DNA of 64,000 nucleotides, taken from positions 3,596,001 through 3,660,000 of the forward strand of contig OY282386.1 of the NCBI GenBank assembly GCA_958295945.1. The letters run 5' to 3'. The DNA comes from Candidatus Poribacteria bacterium (GTDB lineage: Bacteria; Poribacteria; WGA-4E; WGA-3G). The notes under the pieces are model-generated. The model worked only from the letters and a program-made list of their open reading frames with translations. It searched no databases and was not told the DNA's origin. Of this stretch, positions 8,269-16,975 are shown piece after piece. The stretch's first letter is position 1. Every line of letters starts with the position of its first letter. The position numbers and the translations under genes are program-made.

Positions 8269-9762
8269 TCATTCCACGATATCTATCTCAAGTTTATTCA
8301 GAGTTCTAAACACCCCTTCAGTATACTCAACCATCGTCCCAGATTCAAGCATACCACCTTGGAGCAGTATGTGATTAGCATCAGCGATCACTTGCCCAAA
8401 AGTCGGATCCATTTGAACCCATTCACCCACATACACCTCAGGCCAAAAGTGATAATAAAATGCGTCTCTTGCATAAACAAGTCCAGCACATATTCGTGCA
8501 GGCATGCCAACAGAACGTGCCAGTGCTATCAGCAGAACAGTATGCTCTGTACAATCACCTGAAAGTGTTCTTAACGTTGTCAACGATGAACTGAAACCAC
8601 CACTCAAACCTTTTTCATCTATGGATTTATAGACCCATCTGCTTAACTTCTTTGCTGCACGCCATGAATTCGTTTCACCATCTAATATTCTCAATGCCTG
8701 TGCATGAATATCTGGATGATCTGACTCAACAAATACTGTTGATGATAGATATTTCTCAAGTTCAGGACTTTGAATGGGAAGTTCAGGACAATTCTCTTCA
8801 TCTACCTCAGCCATCTCAATCTGAAGAGTACCTGCCATTTCTGTATCCAGTTTGAGTGTCTGTTGATCGTTTGACATGATAATTTCTTTTAGACTACCTT
8901 CAACATGTTGAATTTTGGCAATGAACTGATTTGCTCCTTTTCTCGGATTCTTTCCAGAGGGAATTATGCGAGTCTGCAGCATGATATCCAATTCTTCAAT
9001 TTCACCAAGTGCCGTTTTTCGATCAGTTTTCACCGCGACAACGGATAACCCAGACATTTCAGTAATGAATTTGTAAGTTATTCCTTCACGATCAACCCAT
9101 AGACGAATAGTAATTCCACCCAACATATCAACTTTTGTATCAATGACATAAACCTGCTTATCTTCAGACTGATATGATAATTTTGATTCTTCTATGACAC
9201 TCAATTCACAATTGACTATCTCTTGAATGTCCAAATTGAATGTTTGATATGCAAGATGCTCACCTGCTTTCAATCGGTTCTGTGAAAGTAGATTATCAAT
9301 TGCGGCAGCATCTGAAATTGTATTTGGAGGAATAGCGACTTCTGCTTCCGTTTCTTCACCATTCAATGTTGTTGTAATGTAAGCCACACCATCAATTATC
9401 TTTCCTTCAACCCGTTTCTCACCAGATTCATTAGAAGTCATGACAAAGTAACGTGGCATGAATTTCGCATCAGAATATTCGATTCTGTTGTTTTCCACTC
9501 TTATTTCATTTCCAGCACCTTTAAATTGCATTACCATGTCCGTTTTCGTCCGAAGCATCTCCTCACCTTGATATACTGTTTTGTCAATAAATTGATGAAC
9601 ATACCCTATTTTCATACCCATCATGGTTAAGTTATGCCAATGTTCTTGAGGATATTTCAAATCCTTGTCAGTTTCCACCTTTTCACTCTCCACAGCTACA
9701 CAGATTGAGGATATTGTAAAAAGCATTATGAAATATAGTGTGATTATCTGAAATAATTTCAT
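8269..9762 (-). CDS. Secreted transglutaminase-like protein
   Basis: The 497-residue protein has a signal peptide (residues 1-23, ending CVAVES). The long N-terminal region is beta-rich. A transglutaminase-like core lies near the C-terminus. The catalytic triad is visible: C404 in SGDCTEHT, H438 in YYHFWPEVY and D452 in WVQMDPTFG. Bacterial members act as cysteine peptidases or cross-linking enzymes. The absence of a membrane anchor suggests a periplasmic protein. It is the first gene of a probable operon with the vWA, Omp85 and DUF6785-like genes, suggesting a shared envelope task. Confidence 0.85.
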   Translation of the reverse strand: MKLFQIITLYFIMLFTISSICVAVESEKVETDKDLKYPQEHWHNLTMMGMKIGYVHQFIDKTVYQGEEMLRTKTDMVMQFKGAGNEIRVENNRIEYSDAKFMPRYFVMTSNESGEKRVEGKIIDGVAYITTTLNGEETEAEVAIPPNTISDAAAIDNLLSQNRLKAGEHLAYQTFNLDIQEIVNCELSVIEESKLSYQSEDKQVYVIDTKVDMLGGITIRLWVDREGITYKFITEMSGLSVVAVKTDRKTALGEIEELDIMLQTRIIPSGKNPRKGANQFIAKIQHVEGSLKEIIMSNDQQTLKLDTEMAGTLQIEMAEVDEENCPELPIQSPELEKYLSSTVFVESDHPDIHAQALRILDGETNSWRAAKKLSRWVYKSIDEKGLSGGFSSSLTTLRTLSGDCTEHTVLLIALARSVGMPARICAGLVYARDAFYYHFWPEVYVGEWVQMDPTFGQVIADANHILLQGGMLESGTMVEYTEGVFRTLNKLEIDIVE

Positions 9763-9811
9763 GATGAATTCTCCATTTTTTGTATTTTAGAGTTTATTTT
9801 CTTTGACGATT

Positions 9812-10384
9812 CTACATTCTCGTAGCCATTGCAACCGTATGTGTTTTTCGTTGTTTTATTTTCATATAATTTTCAAATACTTCCATAAAATTTCTTTTGA
9901 TAAATCCGCGTAGACCTGAGATTGTAACTACATATATTCGTCCATTAGGTTTTAGATACCGTTTTGCATCATAGAAAAAGATATGCATAAGTTCTCTGCC
10001 AACATTAGCAGGAAGATTAGATGCAATCACATCAAATTGGGTATCTGGAAGATGACTAAATCCGTTGCTTAATTGAACGTGACAATTCTGTATATTGTTC
10101 TGTTTAACGTTTTTTCGTGCATACTCTACTGCAATAAAATCCTTATCCACCATATAAACTTCTGCATTGGATGCACACTTCGCCATCGTAATACCAATAG
10201 CACCATAACCACATCCAAGGTCAAGACAAGTATCACCTTTGCCAATTTCCATATTCTCAATCAATAGTTGTGTTCCAGCATCAATCGTCTTTGGTGAAAA
10301 TAGTCCCCAGGTTGTCGTCAATGTTAAATCGTATCCACGTAATGTAGCGTCAAAGGTTATCTCTGTTGATATATCTCTGTTCAT
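9812..10384 (-). CDS. RsmC-like class I methyltransferase
   Basis: The 190-residue SAM-dependent methyltransferase has motif I LDLGCGYGAIG (residues 56-66) preceded by FSPKTIDAGTQLL. That substrate-domain lead-in is typical of the RsmC/RlmG group. Motif II is VYMVDKD and motif IV is NLPAN. RsmC enzymes carry NPPF/Y here, so NLPA is a variant. It corresponds to the C-terminal catalytic half of RsmC only, so it may methylate rRNA guanine-N2 or another planar amine. It lies 15 bp downstream of the dehydrogenase gene. Confidence 0.75.
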   Translation of the reverse strand: MNRDISTEITFDATLRGYDLTLTTTWGLFSPKTIDAGTQLLIENMEIGKGDTCLDLGCGYGAIGITMAKCASNAEVYMVDKDFIAVEYARKNVKQNNIQNCHVQLSNGFSHLPDTQFDVIASNLPANVGRELMHIFFYDAKRYLKPNGRIYVVTISGLRGFIKRNFMEVFENYMKIKQRKTHTVAMATRM

Positions 10385-10399
10385 ATCTTGGAATCCACT

Positions 10400-11359
10400 T
10401 TACCATTTAATCAACACTCCAAGAGTATCTCCCGGTGTATTCCATAATAGATCAAAGGCTGCTTTTGCTTCAGTATAATCAAGACGGTGTGTAATCATAT
10501 CTTCAGTGCGGATTTCTCCAACCCGTATTTTTTGTAACGCGCGTGCAGCTAAATTGACACGCGGTTCGTCCGTTAGGATGCCTGCAACCAAACGTTTACT
10601 CATCACTTTAGATGAATGTAATGGAAGTGGTTTCTGTTGGTAGAGTGCAATAAGTTGAACTATACCAAATTGCCGCACCATGTCTTGTGCTTGTTCAAAA
10701 GACCTAACACCCGCATGTCCACCAACACAATCTATAACCAAATCCGCCCCTTTGCCATCTGTTAAGCGACGGACAGCCTGAACAGGGTCTTCTTCATCAG
10801 CGTTAATAGCAACATCAGCACCGAGTTTAACAGACAACCCACAGCGAAAAGCCAGTGCGTCAACAGTAATTATCCGTTCAGGTGAATAATTGCGGATGAC
10901 CTGCATCATCAAACTACCCACTAAACCCTGTCCAAGAATAACCACGGTGTCCCCCGACTTCACACCCGATGAATCTGACCATGCAACGGCACTCGTCGCC
11001 AAAGGTAAAAATGTCCCTGCTTCAAAAGAAACTTCAGTCGGTAGTTTAACAACTCTACCATCCGTCGGGTTAGGTTCCATTACCACATATTGTGCATGCG
11101 GTGCTACTGCCATCACTCTATCCCCAATTTCATAGTCAACAACCTGTTCACCAACAGCATCTACAGTGCCAGTTAGCGAATACCCCATGATTGATGGTGA
11201 AACAGCTTCTTCAAGGATGTATCGTCTAAAAAGTTCCGATCCACGGCTAATTAGGGTGGTATCAGTCTTAACCCGAATCTGATTTTCGTTTACTTCAGGT
11301 GTTTCCACCTCCTCAAGTTGTATATTACCAAAACCTTCAGGTTTTATCACACGATACAT
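10400..11359 (-). CDS. Zinc-independent medium-chain dehydrogenase
   Basis: The 319-residue MDR-superfamily oxidoreductase has a GroES-like N-terminal domain and a Rossmann domain with GQGLVG at about residues 144-149. In the first domain the catalytic zinc ligands and the four-cysteine structural lobe are absent: the usual C-G-T/S-D position reads ISRGSEL. The reaction therefore probably resembles zinc-free reductases. It is similar in outline to the BchC-like/bi-domain oxidoreductases, whose members start with TLISRGSE. A very strong ribosome site (AAGGAGGTG) precedes the ATG. Substrate unknown. Confidence 0.8.
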   Translation of the reverse strand: MYRVIKPEGFGNIQLEEVETPEVNENQIRVKTDTTLISRGSELFRRYILEEAVSPSIMGYSLTGTVDAVGEQVVDYEIGDRVMAVAPHAQYVVMEPNPTDGRVVKLPTEVSFEAGTFLPLATSAVAWSDSSGVKSGDTVVILGQGLVGSLMMQVIRNYSPERIITVDALAFRCGLSVKLGADVAINADEEDPVQAVRRLTDGKGADLVIDCVGGHAGVRSFEQAQDMVRQFGIVQLIALYQQKPLPLHSSKVMSKRLVAGILTDEPRVNLAARALQKIRVGEIRTEDMITHRLDYTEAKAAFDLLWNTPGDTLGVLIKW

Positions 11360-11409
11360 ATGCCACCTCCTTAAGAAAACGAGACATTATCTCAAACAAA
11401 TCCATGACT

Positions 11410-12753
11410 TTAGCGATGTAGACGTTCCACCAAATCTTGTTGTGTGATTGGCTTATTCAAATCCATTAAATAGATATGAAACGCATCGCCCCTATCCGAA
11501 ACAAAAGCAATATAACGACCATCTGGAGAGAATGTAGGTTGTATTGACCTTCCAATGTCATTTGTAATCTGTCTTTCGTTTTTTCCATTCGCATCAACGA
11601 GATATATTTCCCAGTCACCATATCTTGCAGACATAAATACAATTGTCTTTCCATCTGGAGAAACTGATGGATTATAACAGTCAAATCGGTTTGGATTGAA
11701 ATGTCTCTCATTTTTCCCATCTATATTGATAGTATAGAGTTGGTTCACTTCGTCTCGTGAAGAGACAAAAATAATTCGCTTGCCATCAGGAAAAAAACTT
11801 GGACTACCATCATCTGTATCATTATAGGTAAAACGCTTTGGTTTGATGTGTTCTGGAGTAAATTGAGTAAGATCAAGTTCACTTAATTCAAGTAGAAATA
11901 ACTCTAAGTTCTCATCAACATTTGATTCGTAGACTACCCTGTTCCCTTCATGTGAAGACCGGGGCACGCGAGTACCGAAACTATTTGGAATAACACTACG
12001 GGTAACTTTACTATGGATATGGGTTAGGTTTAAACCTGCAAAGATAGGGGTTGATCCGCTACTCTGAATTAGAAGCTTGATTTCACGTGTATCTTTAGGC
12101 TCACTACTATAGAATATATAATCAGGTTTATGAAGAAATGCAGGAGAATTGTCATTAAAATCTGTTGAATATGTTACACGTCGTGTGATTCGTCCATTCA
12201 AATCCATCAAGTAGATTTCACCATTGTCAAGACGGAATGAAGCAAATGCAATTTGTGTCCCATCTAGTGAAAACATAGGTGAATAATTGTCAGAATCCCC
12301 TTTCGTTAGTTGTTTTGTTTTGTAACTATCCCCTACAAGTTCAATGAGTTTTTGTAGAACCTTGGTGTTTTTGGTGCTTTGCTGCACTTCTTTCAGCAAA
12401 CGAAACGATGCATCTCTATCTCCTATATGAAGATAAGTATTTGCTAATTCAATTCTTGCTTCATTAAGTTTTTCTGGTTCTGATTCATAGAGTTGTGCGG
12501 CATTTTCAAACTGAATTACTGCTTCATTGTAACGTCCCAATTCGTTGTAGGATTTGCCAAGTAACATAAGGATTTTGGGATTCTTCGGTTCTGTTTGTAA
12601 AAATCCTTCCAATTCCTCCAATGCTGTTTGCGCATCACCTCTATCCAGCAATTCTTCGATCTCTTTGAAATCGTCAAATTGACATCCGAGTAAGAGCACA
12701 AACAATGAACAAAATAATATGAGTGATGTATATATTAGTTTTGTTCTAAACAT
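11410..12753 (-). CDS. Lipoprotein with TPR repeats and TolB-like propeller
   Basis: From the ATG at 12753 the protein has 447 residues, with a lipoprotein signal ending LLLGC (an ATG at 12789 would add 12 residues ahead of the signal and fits less well). TPR-type helices at about 30-120 (PKILMLLGKSYNELGRYNEA) are followed by PD40/TolB-type beta-propeller blades: SPMFSLDGTQIAFAS, SPSFFPDGKRIIFVS, NPSVSPDGKTIVFMS, QPTFSPDGRYIAFVS. It is probably anchored to the outer membrane facing the periplasm. Function is likely protein-protein scaffolding. Expression unit unclear; the next upstream gene is 131 bp away. Confidence 0.85.
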   Translation of the reverse strand: MFRTKLIYTSLILFCSLFVLLLGCQFDDFKEIEELLDRGDAQTALEELEGFLQTEPKNPKILMLLGKSYNELGRYNEAVIQFENAAQLYESEPEKLNEARIELANTYLHIGDRDASFRLLKEVQQSTKNTKVLQKLIELVGDSYKTKQLTKGDSDNYSPMFSLDGTQIAFASFRLDNGEIYLMDLNGRITRRVTYSTDFNDNSPAFLHKPDYIFYSSEPKDTREIKLLIQSSGSTPIFAGLNLTHIHSKVTRSVIPNSFGTRVPRSSHEGNRVVYESNVDENLELFLLELSELDLTQFTPEHIKPKRFTYNDTDDGSPSFFPDGKRIIFVSSRDEVNQLYTINIDGKNERHFNPNRFDCYNPSVSPDGKTIVFMSARYGDWEIYLVDANGKNERQITNDIGRSIQPTFSPDGRYIAFVSDRGDAFHIYLMDLNKPITQQDLVERLHR

Positions 12754-12883
12754 ATTAGGTCTAACAACTTTTGCAGTTAGTAATAGCATGAACGTGCAGA
12801 TGTCAGTCTCATTATATTATGTTTCATTCCTCAACCCAACATACAATATACTTCAGTTCGCTTATATCAAACTCATTTAGGCT

Positions 12884-13357
12884 CTAAATCGCAGATGTTC
12901 TGTTTCTTTGATATGTCCTAATGTCTATTTCATGTTCAACACGCCAACCATCATAGACTGCATAGAACCAACATAATACTATTTGCAATAGTGCAGTAAC
13001 TTTTAGAAACATAGATGGACGAAACCACAAGCTCTTTCCATCATCAAATGTCCAAAGTTGAATAGCATTATCAATAACCATATCATCACTATCGCCTGCA
13101 ACAAATCCACTACTGGCATCTGATTGAAATTTGAAAAGATCGCTCAATTCTCTTACAGGATATGAGTTGAGATAGAATAATACTACACCAGTCAAGAAAA
13201 TGAAAAATACAATAAATGCTTTTATCAATCTATGTAAATATAACTGCCCCAAACCTGGTATTATTCCCGACAGAATCATAGCAGTATAAGAACGCGGTGG
13301 AGATGATTGAATTTGCTCGTTAGCATCTGATTGATATTGAGAAGCAGATTCACGCAT
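12884..13357 (-). CDS. Small membrane protein with SGIIPGLGQLY motif
   Basis: The 157-residue protein has a polar N-terminus and then AMILSGIIPGLGQLYLHRL, a glycine-proline signature found in TM2/DUF5683-type membrane proteins. Two or three hydrophobic helices follow, at about 44-62 and 115-132. Between them is a polar loop with an acidic patch. The C-terminus is charged and probably cytosolic. Its ATG is 3 bp after the stop of the EamA/SMR-like gene, so they are probably co-transcribed. No function is known for comparable proteins. Confidence 0.7.
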   Translation of the reverse strand: MRESASQYQSDANEQIQSSPPRSYTAMILSGIIPGLGQLYLHRLIKAFIVFFIFLTGVVLFYLNSYPVRELSDLFKFQSDASSGFVAGDSDDMVIDNAIQLWTFDDGKSLWFRPSMFLKVTALLQIVLCWFYAVYDGWRVEHEIDIRTYQRNRTSAI

Positions 13358-13360
13358 GCT

Positions 13361-13729
13361 TTATGCCTCTCCTTGGGCAACAAGATAGACACCGATACAT
13401 ATTATTATTGCTCCGATAATACGAACTCTTGGGATAGATTCTTTAAAGAATAACCATGAAAATGGTATTGTAAGAACATAACCTAAACTCAACATAGGAT
13501 ATGCGATACTAAGCTTAACACGGGAAAGAATAACAAGCCAAACGAAGGTAGTAAATCCGTAAATAGAAATCCCACCTAAAACAAATGGATTAAAAATCAC
13601 TTGTGTTAGTTTAGGAAAAAGTTCACGAAAACTGTTGATACGTCCAACTTCACTAACTCCCTGTTTGAGTAGGATTTGTCCAATTACTGTCAGTAAAACG
13701 TTAAATATTAAGAGTATATAGTCTTTCAT
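13361..13729 (-). CDS. EamA/SMR-type small transporter subunit
   Basis: The 122-residue protein has four membrane helices. It begins MKDYILLIFNVLLTVIGQIL, with LKQG right after the Q, and ends with GAIIICIGVYLVAQGEA. The conserved P-x-L-S-L-G-Y-V-L region in helix 3 (YPMLSLGYVLTIPFSWLFFKE) matches the EamA half-size family that includes the ArnE/ArnF flippase subunits and SMR exporters. It could move a lipid-linked sugar or small cation. A single gene implies a homodimer. The first gene of the leftward pair; upstream lies the repeat island. Confidence 0.75.
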   Translation of the reverse strand: MKDYILLIFNVLLTVIGQILLKQGVSEVGRINSFRELFPKLTQVIFNPFVLGGISIYGFTTFVWLVILSRVKLSIAYPMLSLGYVLTIPFSWLFFKESIPRVRIIGAIIICIGVYLVAQGEA

Positions 13730-13780
13730 AAAAGTATTATACCACAGATAGACAAGATTTTCAATTTGTATGTATTGTTG

Positions 13781-13850
13781 GGGTGTGTAAAGTTTTTGTC
13801 ACTAACTTCTTACCATGAATTGTAGGTCGGGTCTCCGTGCCCCGAAACCT
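13781..13850. repeat. Left half of the 175-bp inverted-repeat element
   Basis: It begins GGGTGTGTAAAG and continues through TTTTTGTCACTAACTTCTTA and the start of the hairpin arm (TGTAGGTCGGGTCTC). It matches the first 70 bp of the elements at 34777 and 36013 with a few differences. The second half is missing. Confidence 0.75.
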
Positions 13851-13872
13851 CTCAATCCTGAAAATCTACTAA

Positions 13873-14012
13873 TCCTGCAAATCCTGGTTCAGACAATCGT
13901 GGTTTCAAACCGCTCCAACAAGAGTCTCGTAGACGCGCAATTCATTGCGCCTCTTACATTCTCCTGCAAATCCTGGTTCAGACAATTCCTGCAAATCCAG
14001 ATTCAAACAAAT
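13873..14012. repeat. Direct repeats of an ATCCTGCAAATCCTGGTTCA-type unit
   Basis: Three copies of a ~25-bp unit (TCCTGCAAATCC followed by TGGTTCAGACAAT or AGATTCAAACAAAT) lie at 13873, 13962 and 13987. Between the first two is a small hairpin, GCGCAAT-TC-ATTGCGC, at 13935-13950. A related AGACGCGCAATT string occurs inside the coding frame at about 35361. Confidence 0.65.
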
Positions 14013-14084
14013 CCACCCCCAAATCACTTGGTCATCCATTGTCCTCACCCCTAAAAATCCTTCACATCCACGTCACAACCGGTT

Positions 14085-14225
14085 ATAATACAACCACAAC
14101 AAAACAGCCAAAAATACCAACGACAAAAACAACACACATTTCACAAAAAAAAACGCAAAACAACACACAAACCTTTACAAACCCAGACAGGTACAGACCG
14201 CACAGACAACACACAAAAAAGGGGC
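14085..14225. repeat. A/C-rich, G-poor low-complexity tract
   Basis: About 140 bases on the plus strand are nearly devoid of G and rich in CAA/ACA words. The strand asymmetry is extreme compared with the flanks. It includes an A9 run and many AAACAACACAC-like words. Confidence 0.6.
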
Positions 14226-14363
14226 ACTGTGTGAAAAACAACACAATACGGTGTGAAAATCAAAACTCTTCATATTGTTGGAGCACTTTAAAACCGCGAT
14301 TTTCAACGATGGTTGGAGCACTTTATCGTGGAACATAGAATTATATTTATACTTACTATCAAC

Positions 14364-14389
14364 GGTAGGCGAGGCTTCCTAACCTCACC
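14364..14389. repeat. GGTAGGCGAGG hairpin repeat
   Basis: GGTAGGCGAGGCTTCCTAAC followed by CTCACC folds as GGTGAGG-type stem around a TTCCT loop. Similar copies lie at 14831, 55421 and 56177. After three of them a TGTCC, TGTTC or TGTGT string follows within 15 bp, so the repeat unit is longer than the hairpin. Confidence 0.6.
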
Positions 14390-14694
14390 TGATCAATGTG
14401 TCCAATTAATTCAATAATTTACCATAATACACAAAAATCACACAACAAACCACAATGAAGCGAGGAATAGAATATTACAAACTGTAAAATAGAACAGAGA
14501 GACACAGCAAAACAGTACCAAGAACTGTCCAAAAAATGAACAATTAATGAAAAAAAATACCCTATTTACTTGTTTTTTCAAAATTCAGTCAAGACAAAAT
14601 ACCGTCATAAACCCACATTATAACAATAACGAGAACACTATGCAGAAAAAACTAAGAAAACAAGTAAAAATTATATATAGTGAATTATAAATAT

Positions 14695-14810
14695 AATACC
14701 ATTTCTAATAGAAAACGCCGCATTTTTGTACCACAAACTGCCAGTTTGTGCAGTCCTTCAAGACATTCTTAACAAATGCTAATGGGATATACATTTATAG
14801 AAATGGTATA
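14695..14810. repeat. 118-bp-class inverted-repeat element with internal palindrome
   Basis: TACCATTTCTA at 14697 and its reverse complement TAGAAATGGTA at 14798-14808 form the ends. Inside is the perfect palindrome CACAAACTG-C-CAGTTTGTG. There is no open frame, which fits a miniature transposable element. Confidence 0.6.
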
Positions 14811-14830
14811 AGTTGACATTTTCGTCCCAT

Positions 14831-14858
14831 GGTAGGCGAGGTTTCCTAACCTCGCCTA
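14831..14858. repeat. GGCGAGGTT hairpin repeat
   Basis: GGCGAGGTT-TCCT-AACCTCGCC is a perfect 9-bp stem with a 4-base loop. It is the best-preserved member of the hairpin family at 14364, 55421 and 56177. Confidence 0.7.
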
Positions 14859-14937
14859 TGCAGAGTGTTCAAGTCCTTTCAAAATCCACTATAGTTGGAT
14901 GGTTCTGAATCATTGCTCTAATTTTCTGAGTTTGAAT

Positions 14938-14972
14938 AGGTGTGTAAAGTTATTGTCACTAACTTCTCACCA
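14938..14972. repeat. Terminal fragment of the 175-bp element
   Basis: GGTGTGTAAAGTTATTGTCA and the following CTAACTTCTCACCAT match the left end of the elements at 34777 and 36013. The hairpin core and right end are absent. It lies about 110 bp upstream of the PhyH gene. Confidence 0.65.
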
Positions 14973-15079
14973 TCCAAGCTAAAATAAAAGTTTGACATCA
15001 GCAATCATATACGGTAACATATCAACACGATACATATCAAAAGCACAAATTCACAATATGTAGGAGAGAATATTCTTCA

Positions 15080-15907
15080 ATGCCAATTAAGGACGCATTA
15101 CCAGATCTCAATCGGGAACTAAAGTTCTTTCCAGCTGAAATCGAAACTCCATCAACATTAACAGCAGAGCAGATCCAACATTTTAATGATTACGGCTTTC
15201 TATCTCCATTAGATGTATATTCCGAAGACGAAATATCGCAACATCGTGAGTATTTCAACAAACTGATGGATAAAGTCTTAGCTGACGGTGGAAACAGCTA
15301 TTCCATTAACGGGTGGCATACGCGCTGTGCAGGAATCCACGATCTTATCACTGAAGACAGAATACTGGATTATGTCCAAGACCTACTCGGTGAAAACCTA
15401 ATTTGTTGGGGTACACACTACTTTTGCAAACTACCGGGTGAAGATAAACAAGTCAGTTGGCATCAGGATGCATCCTATTGGCCCCTCTCACCAAGTAAGA
15501 CTGTCACTGTTTGGTTAGCAATCGATGACGCTTATGTTGAAAACGGGGCGATGACTGTTATTCCAAGATCTCACCGACACGGACAGATTGAATTCGAACG
15601 GAGTACCGCAGAAGAAAAGAACGTACTAAATCAAACTGTCATTCAACCGGAACAGTATGGTGATGCTCCTTATCCTTTTGAGATGAAAGCAGGACAAATG
15701 TCTCTTCATTCAGACCTATTATTACACGGATCTGAACCGAACACATCTGATCGGAGAAGATGTGGTCTGACAATGCGATTTGTTCCGCCAGAAGTCCATG
15801 CAGCTAACAATTGGAACCAACGCGCTATAATTGCACGAGGAAGCGATCCAACTGGACATTGGGTTCATAACCCACGTCCTGATGACGATACAATAGACAT
15901 TATATGA
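15080..15907 (+). CDS. Phytanoyl-CoA dioxygenase (PhyH) family protein
   Basis: This 275-residue Fe(II)/2-oxoglutarate-dependent oxygenase keeps the metal triad: H128 and D130 in SWHQDASYW and H216 in LLLHGSEPN. The 2-oxoglutarate-binding arginine lies about ten residues later, in SDRRRCGLTMRF. The VENGAMTVIPRSHRHGQ stretch (153-169) is a PhyH hallmark. These enzymes hydroxylate or halogenate small molecules, and the substrate here is unknown. PhyH paralogues are strongly expanded in Poribacteria. It is a single-gene unit between the repeat island and an insertion sequence. The ribosome site (TAGGAGAG) is a little far from the ATG. Confidence 0.9.
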   Translation: MPIKDALPDLNRELKFFPAEIETPSTLTAEQIQHFNDYGFLSPLDVYSEDEISQHREYFNKLMDKVLADGGNSYSINGWHTRCAGIHDLITEDRILDYVQDLLGENLICWGTHYFCKLPGEDKQVSWHQDASYWPLSPSKTVTVWLAIDDAYVENGAMTVIPRSHRHGQIEFERSTAEEKNVLNQTVIQPEQYGDAPYPFEMKAGQMSLHSDLLLHGSEPNTSDRRRCGLTMRFVPPEVHAANNWNQRAIIARGSDPTGHWVHNPRPDDDTIDII

Positions 15908-15988
15908 ATTTAAATTACAGTTGATTTCAATTTAAATTAAAGTTGATTTCTGGCATAATAAAGAAAATTATGCTTTGGAGATTAACTC

Positions 15989-16171
15989 ATGAACAAATAT
16001 GATGAAATAAAGGACGATCCGGGTAAGTTCCAAAAACTAACGGGTTGGACGACTGAAGAATTTTTGGCACTTCTTCCGATTTGGACGACACATTTTTTAG
16101 CGTTTGTCTCTACAAAAACACTTGATGGTCAAGAACGAAAAAAAACGGCGTTATACCACTTACAAAAATAG
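15989..16171 (+). CDS. IS5-family transposase, N-terminal frame (orfA)
   Basis: The 60-residue frame carries the N-terminal part of an IS5-type transposase (TGWTTEEFLALLPIWTTHF is the usual helical lead-in). It overlaps the second frame, and the junction falls on an A8 run at 16138-16145. Joining the two frames needs a +1 (or -2) shift, which transcriptional or ribosomal slippage on A8 could supply. A single-base indel in the homopolymer would look the same. I saw no convincing terminal inverted repeats, so the element ends are not defined. Confidence 0.75.
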   Translation: MNKYDEIKDDPGKFQKLTGWTTEEFLALLPIWTTHFLAFVSTKTLDGQERKKTALYHLQK

Positions 16172-16937
16172 TCGTTTGTCAAATATGGAAGATAAACTTC
16201 TGTTTATTTTGATTTCTGGACGACACGCATGGACCCAAGATGCTCATGGTATGTTCTTTGATATGTCTCAACCTGAGACAAATAAATGGATACACCTACT
16301 TTCACCGATATTAGACCAGGCATTAGATGAACTCGGTGAGTTGCCATCTCGTGAGGCAACTCCTGATACTTTTGAAAAAGAGACAGTTGTTGAAAGTGAC
16401 ACACCGGCACCCGAACATTATTTCCAAGATTGCACAGAGCGTCCGATACAGCGTCCGAAAGACCAACAAGCACAGAAGGACTATTATAGTGGCAAAAAGA
16501 AACACCATACTGTCCAGAATAATCTGCTTATTAATGCTGCGTGCAAGATATTGGTATTGTCTCCTACTTACAAAGGCAGCAGACATGATAAACGTATTGC
16601 CGATGAAACAGTATCTTTTTTGCCAAGTGGTAGTTATTTATACCAAGATTCCGGTTTTTTAGGTTTTAATCTTGCTGGTATTACTGTTGTCCAACCGAAA
16701 AAGAAACCCAAAGGTGGTGAACTGACAGCAGCTGAAAAAGCAAGAAACCGGGAAATATCGTCTATCCGTATCCGTGTAGAACATGTGATTAGTGGTGTCA
16801 AAAGATACCGCATAGTCAAAGACAAGTTGCGCAATTGGAAACAAGGTTTCAGCGATTTAGTCATGAAAATCTGTTGTGGATTACATAACTTTCGTCTAAA
16901 CTTCAGACCTTGGTGTTATGACAAACATTTCGATTAA
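16104..16937 (+). CDS. IS5-family transposase, catalytic frame (orfB, DDE_Tnp_4)
   Basis: The catalytic domain of an IS5-type DDE transposase. The three acidic residues are in QDCTERPIQRP, LYQDSGFLG and RVEHVISGVKRYRIV. The KKKHHTVQN and NFRLNFRPW motifs also fit. The listed start is a TTG inside orfA, and translation more likely enters by frameshifting from orfA near the A8 run at 16138. After that junction the frame is intact to the stop, so the transposase could be active if the shift is efficient. It lies between PhyH and an FGE-like gene with no sign that either is disrupted. Confidence 0.85.
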   Translation: MSLQKHLMVKNEKKRRYTTYKNSRLSNMEDKLLFILISGRHAWTQDAHGMFFDMSQPETNKWIHLLSPILDQALDELGELPSREATPDTFEKETVVESDTPAPEHYFQDCTERPIQRPKDQQAQKDYYSGKKKHHTVQNNLLINAACKILVLSPTYKGSRHDKRIADETVSFLPSGSYLYQDSGFLGFNLAGITVVQPKKKPKGGELTAAEKARNREISSIRIRVEHVISGVKRYRIVKDKLRNWKQGFSDLVMKICCGLHNFRLNFRPWCYDKHFD

Positions 16938-16975
16938 ACTTATATAATGTCTATTATATAACAAGGAGATTACCG

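Larger units (their letters stand above)
13730..15079. other. Gene-free repeat island
   Basis: These 1,350 bases hold no convincing gene. They contain at least seven repeat structures, listed separately: half copies of the 175-bp element, direct repeats, hairpins, one inverted-repeat element and an A/C-rich low-complexity tract. In addition GTTGGAGCACTTTA occurs twice, at about 14278 and 14314. The two plus-strand frames here (13815-14054 and 14039-14338) are made of repeat sequence and look non-coding. Confidence 0.7.

Noticed and set aside
13815-14338. Two plus-strand open frames of 79 and 99 residues
   Set aside because: They are made of repeat and low-complexity sequence, have no ribosome site and no recognisable protein pattern.
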